A stretch of 64,000 nucleotides of DNA from NCBI GenBank assembly GCA_947474065.1, contig CANJHD010000006.1, positions 1 through 64,000 on the forward strand, written 5' to 3'. This DNA comes from Planctomycetaceae bacterium (GTDB lineage: Bacteria > Planctomycetota > Phycisphaerae > Phycisphaerales > SM1A02). This document shows, in pieces, positions 43,730-53,359 of the stretch; the stretch's first letter is position 1, and the number at the start of each line of letters is the position of its first letter. Position numbers and translations under genes: made by a program. Under the pieces are notes generated by a model, which ran no database searches, was not told the DNA's origin, and saw nothing but the letters and a program-made list of their open reading frames with translations.

Positions 43730-46700
43730 TCAGTCCTTCACTATCACTGGGTCGCTGGAAAGAAGTGCATTGCAGATCATTGTCCACGAAGCGAGTTCTG
43801 CTGGCGCGATGTCAGCAGGAACCGGCGAAGCACCCACAGTAAGTAATTTCTGTGCGTCTAGTCGACCGTCCGCAGTGTCCCATCGCGCGCGCTCGGCGGC
43901 CAGCGCTTCCGTCACATCCTTCAATACCCGGTCATCCACCACGCGCCCTGTCACGCGCATCCAGAGGCGGGCAATCCGTGCCCGATCGTCACCCGGCTCG
44001 CGCAGGGTGCGCTCCGCCGAAGCACGCGCGGCCTCCACCAGTTGTGGGTCATTCCACAGAACGAGCGCCTGCAGCGGCGTGTTGGTCACGAATCGACGAA
44101 CCGCGCAAAATTCCCTTGTTGGTGCATCAAATGCCAGCATCGAAGGCGGCGGCGAGGCTCGCTTCCAGTAGGTGTACAGGCTGCGGCGCCAGAGATCATC
44201 ACCAGTGCCTTGGTCGTATGCCTTGGTGTTGCTGGTGGGCATGCTGGTCTCCTGCCACAGCCCTGCTGGCTGGTAGGGCTTCACACTGGGTCCACCAAGC
44301 CGCTCGCGAAGCAACCCGCCCACGTAGAGCGCCTGGTCTCGGATCTGCTCCGCCGTCAGGCGTTGCCGCGGGAACCACGACAACATGCGGTCCTCCGGAT
44401 CGCGCACAGCAACGGCCCGACGCACGCGCGATGACTGCCGATACGTAGCGCTTGTAACAATTTCCTTCACCAGCCGGCGTACATCCCAGCCGTGGTCGCG
44501 GAAGTCGGTAGCGAGCCAATCGAGTAATTCCATGTGTGAAGGCCATTCACCTTGCAGACCAAAGTCTTCACTCGACTTCACCAGTCCGCGCCCGAAGAAT
44601 TGCTCCCAGAAACGATTCACAACAACACGCGCGGTGAGTGGATTCTGCGGACTCACGAGCCATTGCGCAAGACCGCGCCGATCTGGCGGCGCATCCGCGG
44701 GCAGTGCGCCAAGCGCAGCTGGAATTCGTCGAGAAACCTTGCGAGTCATGTCGGGTTGGTCATACAAACCGCGCTTCATCACAAATGTATCGACCGGCAC
44801 TGCGCGCTCTTGCATCACCATGGTGCGCGGAAGCGTCGCGGCAAAGTCCGCGCGTTGCCGATCGGCTGCAGCAAATGCCTCAGCTCGCGCTTTATACGTG
44901 GGCGATTGTGCAGCCCGCCATGATGCAATTGCTCCCTCAAGAACTTCCGGGCGCACTGATCCACTCGGCATAGCAAGCGCTACCGACCCGCGCCCGATAC
45001 TGGCGGATCCGGGAATCTCACGGTGATAGAAGCCGCCGTCCACTCCGGTGTTCACCACTTTGCACACCAAGAGATTCGACCCAACAACGAGCGGAACCAC
45101 AACACGATCACGATCTGAGGCAACGCTGCGATCGATGCGATGATCATGAATGCGCACCCCATTCGCAAAGACCTGCAAGCCGTCGTCAGAGCCAAGGGAA
45201 AGTTCGAGCGAACCCGGCGCGGCGGACCAAATCTCGCGCGCCACGAACTCGGCGTCGGCGCCGTTGGCAAGCCCAACTGCCTCGGCCTCCTTGATCAACG
45301 GCGCGTATCGCCATTTGAATGTGCCATTACCGACTGCGCCGAATGTTGCGTTGAGGTCAAGCGGAACAGCCTTCTCTGGACCAAAGACCGTCTCGTAGCC
45401 ATCGTTTGCATTACTGATCGGAAACGGCCCCGCGATGTACCAGTTACTCGATGCCGTTGGCAACTCTGCAAGCAGGGATTCCGAAACGGCACCAGCGTGA
45501 ATGCGCACGCGGCCGAATGCATGTTGAGCGTACGGTGACTTTGTCACCAACTTCACCCGCAATTCGGTGCCGCCCGGGAAACCGAACGGCTCTGCCGCAA
45601 CAAAGAGCGCGGCGCGCGCACCGGGTTCATTGTGTGCATTGACCGCCCACACGCGCCCGTCGCGACGCAGCGCATTGGCAACACGGTAATCGCCGTCCAT
45701 CTGCTCAACGTCGGCCCATGCCCACGCGAGCGGAACACTGCGGCGCTTCGTGGGGTCCACCACCGAGACCGCCTCCACTTCGATTGCATCAAGCACCGCG
45801 TTGCCGTTTGGGGCTCTCCCGACGCGACCAAGAGGAAGCGACGGATCAGTCATCGCCTCAAGACCGATAGCACGCAAGTCCGTGGCGTCAGTGCGGTAGG
45901 TGAATGTCTGCTCGTCGTTGGCTGGATTCTCACCCGACGACAGCACGCTTCCATCAGGCTGTACCGTCAGCGTGGTCTTTTCCGTACTCACTGCAGAGAC
46001 ATATTGCAGTGATGCCCAGCGAATGCCTTCACTACTGATCTTTGTGCGAAAGGATGCGAAGTCTGCTCGCTCGGTATCACTCATCGCATCGCGGGCAGTA
46101 CGCGCATCGGCGGCAGCTTGCGCCAGGATGCTCAGACGAGCCGTGTGCTCTGGGGTGGGCACTTCGATGGATGGCTCATAGGCGCGGTTCGCGTCCATCG
46201 TCTGTGAATAGATCCCAGGCTGTTCGTTGGAATTGAAGAACGCCAGCAGCGAATAGAAATCCTCCTGCGTCACTGGGTCAAACTTGTGGTCGTGACAACG
46301 CGCACACTGCAGCGTGAGCCCAAGAAATGCAGCGCCGACAGTTGCAGTGCGATCCACCGCGTATTCCAAGAGGTATTCCGCATCAAGCGCCCCGCCCTCA
46401 TCGCTCGTGACATGCGCGCGATTGAATCCGCTCGCGATCTTCTGCTGCACCGTGCCGTTCGGCAGAAGGTCACCCGCAACCTGCTCGACTACGAACTGGT
46501 TGTATGGCATGTTGTCGCGGAATGCGGCAAGCACCCAGTCGCGCCACAGCCACATCTGCCGACCGTTGTCCTGATGAATGCCGCAGGTATCTGCGTAGCG
46601 CGCCACATCGAGCCACGGAATGGCCATGCGTTCGGCGTATCGGCTTCGGTACGGTTCCTCAGTAAGCAGCCGATCGACCAGTACTTCGTAGGCATCGCCA

Positions 46701-47341
46701 CGCTCATCGGTGAGGAACGACGCTGTCTCTTCCGGGGTGGGCGGAAGCCCAGTGAGATCCAAGAAGACGCGGCGGCAAAGCGTGGCGCGATCTGTTTCCG
46801 CGTTTGGCGCGATAGTTGCGCGCTCAAGTGACGCGAGAATGAAATTATCAATCGGTGTTCGCGGCCACGCAACATCGTGGACCGTGGGCACAGTGGGCAC
46901 CGTCGGCACTGTGAATGCCCAATGCGATTCGTACTGCGCGCCTTCCGCGATCCACTGCCGAAGCGTCGCCTGCTCGGCGGCGGTGATCGCGTGCTTGCCA
47001 CTATCGGGTGGCGGCATGACGGTGTTTGCGGCGACGGCTGAAATGCGTTGCAGCAGTAGTGATTCATCCGGATGACCCGGAACGATCGCGGCGCCGTCTT
47101 TGCGCGGCGCGGTAGCACCTTCAAACGAGTCGAGACGCAGACCCGCCTTCTGCTTTGCGCGGTCGGGGCCATGGCAGAGGTAGCAGCGGTCGGACAGGAT
47201 CGGACGAATGTCCCGGCCGAAGCGGATTGGATCCGCGGCGACGATGGATGCCACGGACGACGGCGGCGACACGACAGCCCCAGCGGCAACCATGGTGGTG
47301 CCAACAGCGAGGGCTGCGAGAATCGCGCGCCGAGAGGGCAT
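43730..47341 (-). CDS. PSD1 cytochrome-c-type + DUF1549 + DUF1553 protein
   Basis: IRFGRDIRPILSDRCYLCHGPDRAKQKAGLRLDSFEGA; FLDLTGLPPTPEETASFL; NPLTARVVVNRFWEQFFGRGLVKSSEDFGLQGEWPSHMELLDWLA; start at internal Met MPSRRAILAALAVG. Confidence 0.93.
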   Translation of the reverse strand: MPSRRAILAALAVGTTMVAAGAVVSPPSSVASIVAADPIRFGRDIRPILSDRCYLCHGPDRAKQKAGLRLDSFEGATAPRKDGAAIVPGHPDESLLLQRISAVAANTVMPPPDSGKHAITAAEQATLRQWIAEGAQYESHWAFTVPTVPTVPTVHDVAWPRTPIDNFILASLERATIAPNAETDRATLCRRVFLDLTGLPPTPEETASFLTDERGDAYEVLVDRLLTEEPYRSRYAERMAIPWLDVARYADTCGIHQDNGRQMWLWRDWVLAAFRDNMPYNQFVVEQVAGDLLPNGTVQQKIASGFNRAHVTSDEGGALDAEYLLEYAVDRTATVGAAFLGLTLQCARCHDHKFDPVTQEDFYSLLAFFNSNEQPGIYSQTMDANRAYEPSIEVPTPEHTARLSILAQAAADARTARDAMSDTERADFASFRTKISSEGIRWASLQYVSAVSTEKTTLTVQPDGSVLSSGENPANDEQTFTYRTDATDLRAIGLEAMTDPSLPLGRVGRAPNGNAVLDAIEVEAVSVVDPTKRRSVPLAWAWADVEQMDGDYRVANALRRDGRVWAVNAHNEPGARAALFVAAEPFGFPGGTELRVKLVTKSPYAQHAFGRVRIHAGAVSESLLAELPTASSNWYIAGPFPISNANDGYETVFGPEKAVPLDLNATFGAVGNGTFKWRYAPLIKEAEAVGLANGADAEFVAREIWSAAPGSLELSLGSDDGLQVFANGVRIHDHRIDRSVASDRDRVVVPLVVGSNLLVCKVVNTGVDGGFYHREIPGSASIGRGSVALAMPSGSVRPEVLEGAIASWRAAQSPTYKARAEAFAAADRQRADFAATLPRTMVMQERAVPVDTFVMKRGLYDQPDMTRKVSRRIPAALGALPADAPPDRRGLAQWLVSPQNPLTARVVVNRFWEQFFGRGLVKSSEDFGLQGEWPSHMELLDWLATDFRDHGWDVRRLVKEIVTSATYRQSSRVRRAVAVRDPEDRMLSWFPRQRLTAEQIRDQALYVGGLLRERLGGPSVKPYQPAGLWQETSMPTSNTKAYDQGTGDDLWRRSLYTYWKRASPPPSMLAFDAPTREFCAVRRFVTNTPLQALVLWNDPQLVEAARASAERTLREPGDDRARIARLWMRVTGRVVDDRVLKDVTEALAAERARWDTADGRLDAQKLLTVGASPVPADIAPAELASWTMICNALLSSDPVIVKD

Positions 47342-47456
47342 GCAAGTCGTACCGAGCGCGGGCGGTCGGGTTGCCACAGAACTGAGATTGCACTGGTGCG
47401 AAATGGGGCATTTCGCACCCCGCGCGGCGCAACTTTTTACCCCGTGACCCGTTTCA

Positions 47457-47882
47457 TTGTCGATGACACCATTCATGCGCTCTTCCCCATGCTTCGCCGC
47501 CGCTGTTGCGCTCGCCCTGCTCAGCGCCTGCCGCGCACCCGCACCCGCGCCCCTGGCTATGAACATCGATGCCTACCTAATTACGGACGCGGCAGGCAGC
47601 GCTCCGGACACGGTGATGACCACAGTCACCCTCCGAGATGAGGCTGGCGCCGTGGTCGCTGCGCCCCGGGTCGTCGCCTACGTGGGCTCGCCTGCCACCG
47701 TTCAGGTGGGAAACAGCGAGAGCAGTTTCAAAGTAGTGATCAACTCTGCCCGAAATCCGGAAGGAGTCCTGGTGACGGCAACCCTCACCCAGGGCGATGC
47801 CGGAGCGCCGAGTACGGTCACATCACTGGCGAAGACGTCACTACCGCCGACACCGACGCTTTCAAAACCGACCGGAAGCTAA
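47457..47882 (+). CDS. Small lipoprotein of unknown function
   Basis: Signal/lipobox AVALALLSACRAPAP; 141 aa. Confidence 0.6.
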   Translation: MSMTPFMRSSPCFAAAVALALLSACRAPAPAPLAMNIDAYLITDAAGSAPDTVMTTVTLRDEAGAVVAAPRVVAYVGSPATVQVGNSESSFKVVINSARNPEGVLVTATLTQGDAGAPSTVTSLAKTSLPPTPTLSKPTGS

Positions 47883-47960
47883 CAGAACTCTCGCCGGGTT
47901 CCAGCCCCGCAGCGCAACGTCCGGACCCCACAGCGCAGGCTCAAGCCCCTTAGCGCAGGC

Positions 47961-49967
47961 TTAGCGATTCTCGGTTTCGAGGTACGTGTATCCCGATAGC
48001 CCAGCTTCGTAAGCCTTCAGAAGTCCTTGGCTTTCTGACACGGTCATCTGCTTGTTGACCACGGCCTTCTCGCACTCGCGGCGAACTTCGCCAAAGAGCC
48101 GCGCCAGGTCGTAGTGGACATAGCTCAGGACGTCGCGGACCGCGTCGCCCTCAATAATTTCATCAATCCACCACTCGCCCTGGTCGTCCACTTTGACGTG
48201 AGCCACGTGGGTGTCACCGAAGAGATTGTGCAAGTCGCCGAGCGTCTCCTGGTACGCGCCCACTAGGAACGCGCCCAACAAGTACTCCTCGCCGTCCTCG
48301 AAGTCATGCAGCTCGATCCACTTCTTCACGTCGTGGTCGTCCACAAATCGGTCAATCTTGCCGTCGGAATCGCAGGTCAGATCCGCGATCGTCGCCTTGC
48401 GGGTGGGACGCTCACCGAGCCGATGAATCGGCGCAATCGGGAACAGTTGATTGATGGCCCACACATCGGGCATGCTCTGGAAGATCGAGAGGTTGCAGAA
48501 ATACGTATCGCTCAGCGCGCTCTCCAAATCTCCAAGTTCCTCGGGCGGCCGACTCATGGAGCGCGCAATGTCGCGAATCTTGGCGCAGCTCGCCCAGAAG
48601 ATGTTGTCGACGAGTGCACGGTGCTCCAAACTCATGAGACCAACGCTGAACAGGCGCAACGCCTCATCGCGGTCCTCAAGCATGTCGTTGTAATGCTCAA
48701 CCAGTCGACGCTCAGCGATGTTCTTGTACACATCGAAGATGTCAACGAGCGGGCGCGGTAATTCCGTTTCGCCAGCGGCAGGCGGTGGCAACTCAGCTGG
48801 TACTGTGAATCGGTCAAGCCGATTGGCGCCGAGCACATCAAAGATCAGAACACTCTGCTGCGCAACCATAGCGCGACCAGACTCACTGACGATGATGGGA
48901 TGGGCAACGCCCTCTTCATCACACACGGTCATGAGTTTGTAGACAACGTTCGACGCGTACTCCTGCAGCGTGTAGTTCATTGAGAACTCAAAGCTGGTCT
49001 GGCTTCCGTCGTAGTCGATGCCCAAGCCGCCACCAATATCGATGTACTTCATGCCCGCGCCGGCTTTCGCCAACTGCGAATAGATGCGCGCGAGTTCATT
49101 GATTCCCTGATTCACTTGACGAATGTCATGAATCTGGCTGCCCATGTGGCAATGCAGAAGCTGTAGGCAATCTTCCATACCCTTGGAACGCAGGATCGAG
49201 AGCACTTCAAGGACCTCGGTCATACTGAGACCGAACTTCGCCTTCAGCCCGCTCGAGTGGCGCCAACGACCCGCACCCTGCGCAGCCAGATTGACACGCA
49301 CGCCGATGGTTGGGCGAACGCCGTGTTGCTCATAGAAGCGCAAGATCAACTTGAGTTCAGTGATATTTTCGATCACCGGAATGATGTTGCGACCAAGTTT
49401 CTTGGCGAGCGCGGTGAATTCAATGTAACGCTCTTCCTTGAAGCCGTTGCAAATGATGAGCCGGTCCGGAGTATCGCCCGTCATTCCCATGATGGCCAGA
49501 AGTTCCGGCTTGCTGCCGGCCTCGAGACCGAATCCAAGACCCTTGCCTGCGTCGCGTACTTCTTCAACAACGCGGCGCTGCTGGTTGACCTTGATCGGGA
49601 ACACACCTTGATATGTGCCGTGATATCCGTGCTCAACAATCGCGCCGCGGAATGCTTCGGCAATGTCAACAAGGCGTTGCTTCAACAGGTCGCTGAAGTG
49701 GATCAGCAGCGGAGTACGAAAGCCGCGCTCGCGCATTCCGGCAACCACTTCGTAGAGGTCCACGGCAATGGCCGGATTACGCTGCGGACGAACCACCACG
49801 TGGCCCGCGGTGTTGACATCAAAGAAGCCCTTGCCCCAGTTGCGAATCGAATAGAGCGCTGCCGATTCCTCGACACTCCACCCAAGTTCGGTCGCCGCGC
49901 GCGCCGGGCGCGTGCGGGGTGCGGGGACGGGAGCGGATGCTGTGGATTCGGTGAGTGTGTCTGCCAT
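47961..49967 (-). CDS. speA: Biosynthetic arginine decarboxylase
   Basis: YHGTYQGVFPIKVNQQRRVVEEV; LGFGLEAGSKPELLAIM; LHCHMGSQIHDIRQVNQGINELARIY; IDIGGGLGIDYDGS; SESGRAMVA. Confidence 0.96.
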   Translation of the reverse strand: MADTLTESTASAPVPAPRTRPARAATELGWSVEESAALYSIRNWGKGFFDVNTAGHVVVRPQRNPAIAVDLYEVVAGMRERGFRTPLLIHFSDLLKQRLVDIAEAFRGAIVEHGYHGTYQGVFPIKVNQQRRVVEEVRDAGKGLGFGLEAGSKPELLAIMGMTGDTPDRLIICNGFKEERYIEFTALAKKLGRNIIPVIENITELKLILRFYEQHGVRPTIGVRVNLAAQGAGRWRHSSGLKAKFGLSMTEVLEVLSILRSKGMEDCLQLLHCHMGSQIHDIRQVNQGINELARIYSQLAKAGAGMKYIDIGGGLGIDYDGSQTSFEFSMNYTLQEYASNVVYKLMTVCDEEGVAHPIIVSESGRAMVAQQSVLIFDVLGANRLDRFTVPAELPPPAAGETELPRPLVDIFDVYKNIAERRLVEHYNDMLEDRDEALRLFSVGLMSLEHRALVDNIFWASCAKIRDIARSMSRPPEELGDLESALSDTYFCNLSIFQSMPDVWAINQLFPIAPIHRLGERPTRKATIADLTCDSDGKIDRFVDDHDVKKWIELHDFEDGEEYLLGAFLVGAYQETLGDLHNLFGDTHVAHVKVDDQGEWWIDEIIEGDAVRDVLSYVHYDLARLFGEVRRECEKAVVNKQMTVSESQGLLKAYEAGLSGYTYLETENR

Positions 49968-50073
49968 CGATGGAGCGGCGCGCGGTAAGGACCACCGGCG
50001 CCAAGAATCGAATGATAGGAAGAATGTCGAAAAAGAAAAGCGAATTCGCCCGGGGTTAGCAGGTGCCGCGTCG

Positions 50074-51945
50074 TCAGGCAGATTCGCCGCGCAAACTCCG
50101 AGTAATCGCTACTTCATGCATCCGGACACTGACGCGGTCGAGCGCTTCTTTGGCCTGATAGAAGGCGTTCGCGTCGACCGCCCGGGCGTCGTGCTCGGCG
50201 GCGGCAATATGCCCCTTCAGGCTCATGATGGCGGATTCGAGGCTCTGCAGGTAGGCGGGATCCAACTCATCCCGCACCCGAGCAAGGGCGTCGCAAATCC
50301 ACTTCAGATCAAGCCTCGACGTTGCCACAAGATCCACCACCCGGTGGCGCTGCATGTCATCCCGCGCGTGAGTGAAACTGTCGGCTTCCATGCGATCCAC
50401 ATCCGCGGCCGTCAGCCCATAAGTTGGAATCACCTGAACCGTGGCGCGGCGCCCACTCCGGCGCTCGGCGGCGGTCACTGACAGGATACCGTTGGCATCC
50501 ACCATGAACTCCACTTCAATCTGCGGGATACCGGCCGGCATTGGAGGAATTCCGCGCAGGTCGAAGCGGGCGATCGAGCGGCAGTCGGCCACCAGTTCAC
50601 GCTCCCCCTGCAGGACATGGATGCCAACATTCACCTGACCGTCCACCGATGTCGAGAACATTTCCGTCGCGCGCGTTGGAATGCTCGCATTGCGCATGAC
50701 AAGTTTCGCAACAGCACCACCAACTGTTTCGATGCCCAGTGAAAGCGGCACGACATCTACAAGCAGCAAGTCACGACGCGCGCCTGACAGGACCGCCGCT
50801 TGCACTGCTGCGCCGAGCGCTACTACTTGATCAGGATCAAGCGCCGCATACGGCTCGCGACCGAAGAACGCTGCAACGGCTGAGCGCACCGCGGGAATCC
50901 GCGTGCTGCCGCCGACGAGTACTACGCGATCAATCTCTGGCGCGCCCGCGTCGCGCATGGCGCGTCGGCACGCGGCGATCGTTCGATCCACGAGCGGCGC
51001 AATGATTGTTTCAAATTCCGCGCGCCCAAGAACGCGTCGGTAGTTGCGATCGACTCCAAGCGACACTTCAAGCGTGGCACTTTCGGCTGATGAAAGTGTC
51101 ATCTTGGCGCGCTCGGCGAAGTTCCGAAGTGCCTGACGCGCGGCTGGAGGGAATTCGAGTTCCGTGCCAAATGCAGCCCGGATCTCGCCCGTAACGAGCG
51201 CAATGATTGCGTCATCAATGTCATCGCCACCCAGACGCGTGTCACCCGCAGCGGAGAGCACTTGAAAGAACTCGCCGTCGTCGGGACCGCCGGGGACGAG
51301 TTGCAATACAGAGACGTCGAACGTTCCGCCGCCGAAGTCATAAACGACGATTGTTTCCGACGACGTGCGGCGCCGTTCCGATGCGCCGATTCCATAAGCA
51401 AGCGCGGCTGCGGTAGGTTCGTTGACAATGCGTACTGCTTCAATTCCGGCGAGCCGCGCCGCGTCGCGCGTTGCCTGGCGCTGCGCGTCGTCGAAGTACG
51501 CAGGCACGGTAATTACCGCGCGCCGAACCTCAACTTCAAGTCGACGTTCCGCGACGGCCTTCAAGGCGCGTAAGACATGCGCGGCCACTTCTTGCGGAGT
51601 GACAACGGCACCGCCAACTGCAAATGCTGCCAACCCACGCGGGCCGTCGACCACTGCGAACGGCAATCCACCGATCGACGCGCCCTGCTCCGCAAAGCCG
51701 CGGCCCATGAATCGCTTGGCGCTGTACACCGTGTCCACCGGATATTCAACCGCATGCGCGCGCGCTTCATGACCAACCACTGCTGCCGCGCCCTCTACAA
51801 AGCGCACCACGGACGGCAGAAGCGCGTGACCTGCATCGTCCATGAGAATGCGCGGTCCCGCGTCATCGCAGAACGCGACCAAGGAATTGGTGGTGCCAAG
51901 ATCGATGCCGACGATCGGGTCAATGATGGAAGACGTCACGGGCAT
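50074..51945 (-). CDS. Hsp70 family chaperone (DnaK/HscA-like)
   Basis: VGIDLGTTNSLVAF; VITVPAYFDDAQRQATRDAARLAGIEAVRIVNEPTAAALAYG; YDFGGGTFDVSVLQL; LVGGSTRIPAVR. Confidence 0.95.
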   Translation of the reverse strand: MPVTSSIIDPIVGIDLGTTNSLVAFCDDAGPRILMDDAGHALLPSVVRFVEGAAAVVGHEARAHAVEYPVDTVYSAKRFMGRGFAEQGASIGGLPFAVVDGPRGLAAFAVGGAVVTPQEVAAHVLRALKAVAERRLEVEVRRAVITVPAYFDDAQRQATRDAARLAGIEAVRIVNEPTAAALAYGIGASERRRTSSETIVVYDFGGGTFDVSVLQLVPGGPDDGEFFQVLSAAGDTRLGGDDIDDAIIALVTGEIRAAFGTELEFPPAARQALRNFAERAKMTLSSAESATLEVSLGVDRNYRRVLGRAEFETIIAPLVDRTIAACRRAMRDAGAPEIDRVVLVGGSTRIPAVRSAVAAFFGREPYAALDPDQVVALGAAVQAAVLSGARRDLLLVDVVPLSLGIETVGGAVAKLVMRNASIPTRATEMFSTSVDGQVNVGIHVLQGERELVADCRSIARFDLRGIPPMPAGIPQIEVEFMVDANGILSVTAAERRSGRRATVQVIPTYGLTAADVDRMEADSFTHARDDMQRHRVVDLVATSRLDLKWICDALARVRDELDPAYLQSLESAIMSLKGHIAAAEHDARAVDANAFYQAKEALDRVSVRMHEVAITRSLRGESA

Positions 51946-52049
51946 TCCGTGGATACTAGGTTCTTAGCCACCCAAGAACCTCCGCCGCATATGAACCGTG
52001 GTTACCCCTGCTCCGCCGCCTCACAAGTCATGGCGCGCAGCGGCGCACA

Positions 52050-52562
52050 TCAGCGCACTTGCGTGCCCGCATCCGGCAGACGCTGCATGAAACGGTCGAA
52101 TCGGCGCGATGCCGCTTTGGAAAGGACTTCGACTACCTGCAGCACATATTCGTTCGGACCCTGAATAGTCAACGAGCGTTCGTTCTTGCCACTTGCGACC
52201 ATGATTTCCGCCATTGGTGTCTCTGCCGTATGTAATGATGGATTCTCTGCCGTCATCCACTTCGCTTCATTGACAAGCGTGCGCAGGCGATAGCCCTCTT
52301 CGGCGGTCAGTCGTCCAGTCCACTCAATGTTGTGATTGAACGCAGTCATCCCGCCGCCGTAAGAAAGCGACCCATCGGGGCGCACCTGAAAGAAGTCATA
52401 TTGACGCGTATCAACACGCGCGTACCACAATTGCAAGCCCATTCCATCGGTACTTGAATTCTCATCATGCGGCGGCACCATCGGCGTGGACTGACACGCG
52501 GTGAAGGTGACGGATGCCACGACGAGCGTGGCGCCAAGTGCGATGCGTAAGAAACTGTTCAT
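52050..52562 (-). CDS. Lipoprotein of unknown function
   Basis: MNSFLRIALGATLVVASVTFTACQST lipobox; start overlaps the stop of the upstream gene by 4 nt. Confidence 0.7.
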   Translation of the reverse strand: MNSFLRIALGATLVVASVTFTACQSTPMVPPHDENSSTDGMGLQLWYARVDTRQYDFFQVRPDGSLSYGGGMTAFNHNIEWTGRLTAEEGYRLRTLVNEAKWMTAENPSLHTAETPMAEIMVASGKNERSLTIQGPNEYVLQVVEVLSKAASRRFDRFMQRLPDAGTQVR

Positions 52563-53326
52563 CGTCGAATGGTTGCTGGTTGCTGGGCACGAATCGCGCG
52601 GTACACGGCGTAGGGATCCGGGCCGAAGTCGTAGCGCTCTGGGGCAATGTCTTCGGCGCGGTAATCGGGCAGCCAACTGAGAATCGCGATCGTTCGAATG
52701 ATGCGGACCGCGGCGGCATCGAACGGCTGCGCGTCGGTCGCGCGGCGAACGAATGTCCACGTTCGCCCACGGGCGCGGAACGTCATGACTGCCAATCGTT
52801 CACCGCGTGGCACTTGCAACATGTCTGGGTTGGGCGGACCGTTGGCATTGCGCTCATCAGTAAATCCAATCTGCGAGCACAGCGACCATAGAAACTGCAC
52901 CTGATCTTCGTAGAGCCAACGGGTGCGACCGGGGCGCGTTGAAATATCAATAAATGGGCTCGCGTCAGCATGCAGTGCGCCATCGGGAAGCACTACATAT
53001 TTGGCCTGTCGCTCCTCTACTTTCAGGAGTTCAGGGGCGCCGAGACCAACCAAGACTGTGAGGTCGATGGTGAAGTCAGGTGGGTAGGTCCCATCAGCCA
53101 GTGCGCCAGACTCCGCCGGGGCGCCTTCTGTCGTCTCCACAAACCGACCGCTCGCAGCGCTCGTGCCCGGCTTTTCACCGGATACTGGCTCTAACTCCGC
53201 AACTTGATTCGAGGGCGCTCCTGCCGGTCCGTCGGCCGTCCCCACCGCGCCGCTACAGCCCGCAAGCAAGCCAGCGGCGGCAAGAAGCGCGCAAGCAGTC
53301 ATTTGGATGCGCACGGCGGCCGTCAC
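52559..53326 (-). CDS. Lipoprotein of unknown function
   Basis: ALLAAAGLLAGCSGAVG lipobox; translationally coupled to 52050..52562. Confidence 0.7.
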   Translation of the reverse strand: MTAAVRIQMTACALLAAAGLLAGCSGAVGTADGPAGAPSNQVAELEPVSGEKPGTSAASGRFVETTEGAPAESGALADGTYPPDFTIDLTVLVGLGAPELLKVEERQAKYVVLPDGALHADASPFIDISTRPGRTRWLYEDQVQFLWSLCSQIGFTDERNANGPPNPDMLQVPRGERLAVMTFRARGRTWTFVRRATDAQPFDAAAVRIIRTIAILSWLPDYRAEDIAPERYDFGPDPYAVYRAIRAQQPATIRR

Positions 53327-53359
53327 AGTGCCCGGAATGCTACCCTTCGACCCTTCACC

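Noticed and set aside
53204-53359. N-terminal extension of the pheT ORF in the track
   Set aside because: Canonical PheT N-terminus begins at MRTSVTWINDYL (53360); upstream codons overlap the divergent lipoprotein gene and its promoter region.
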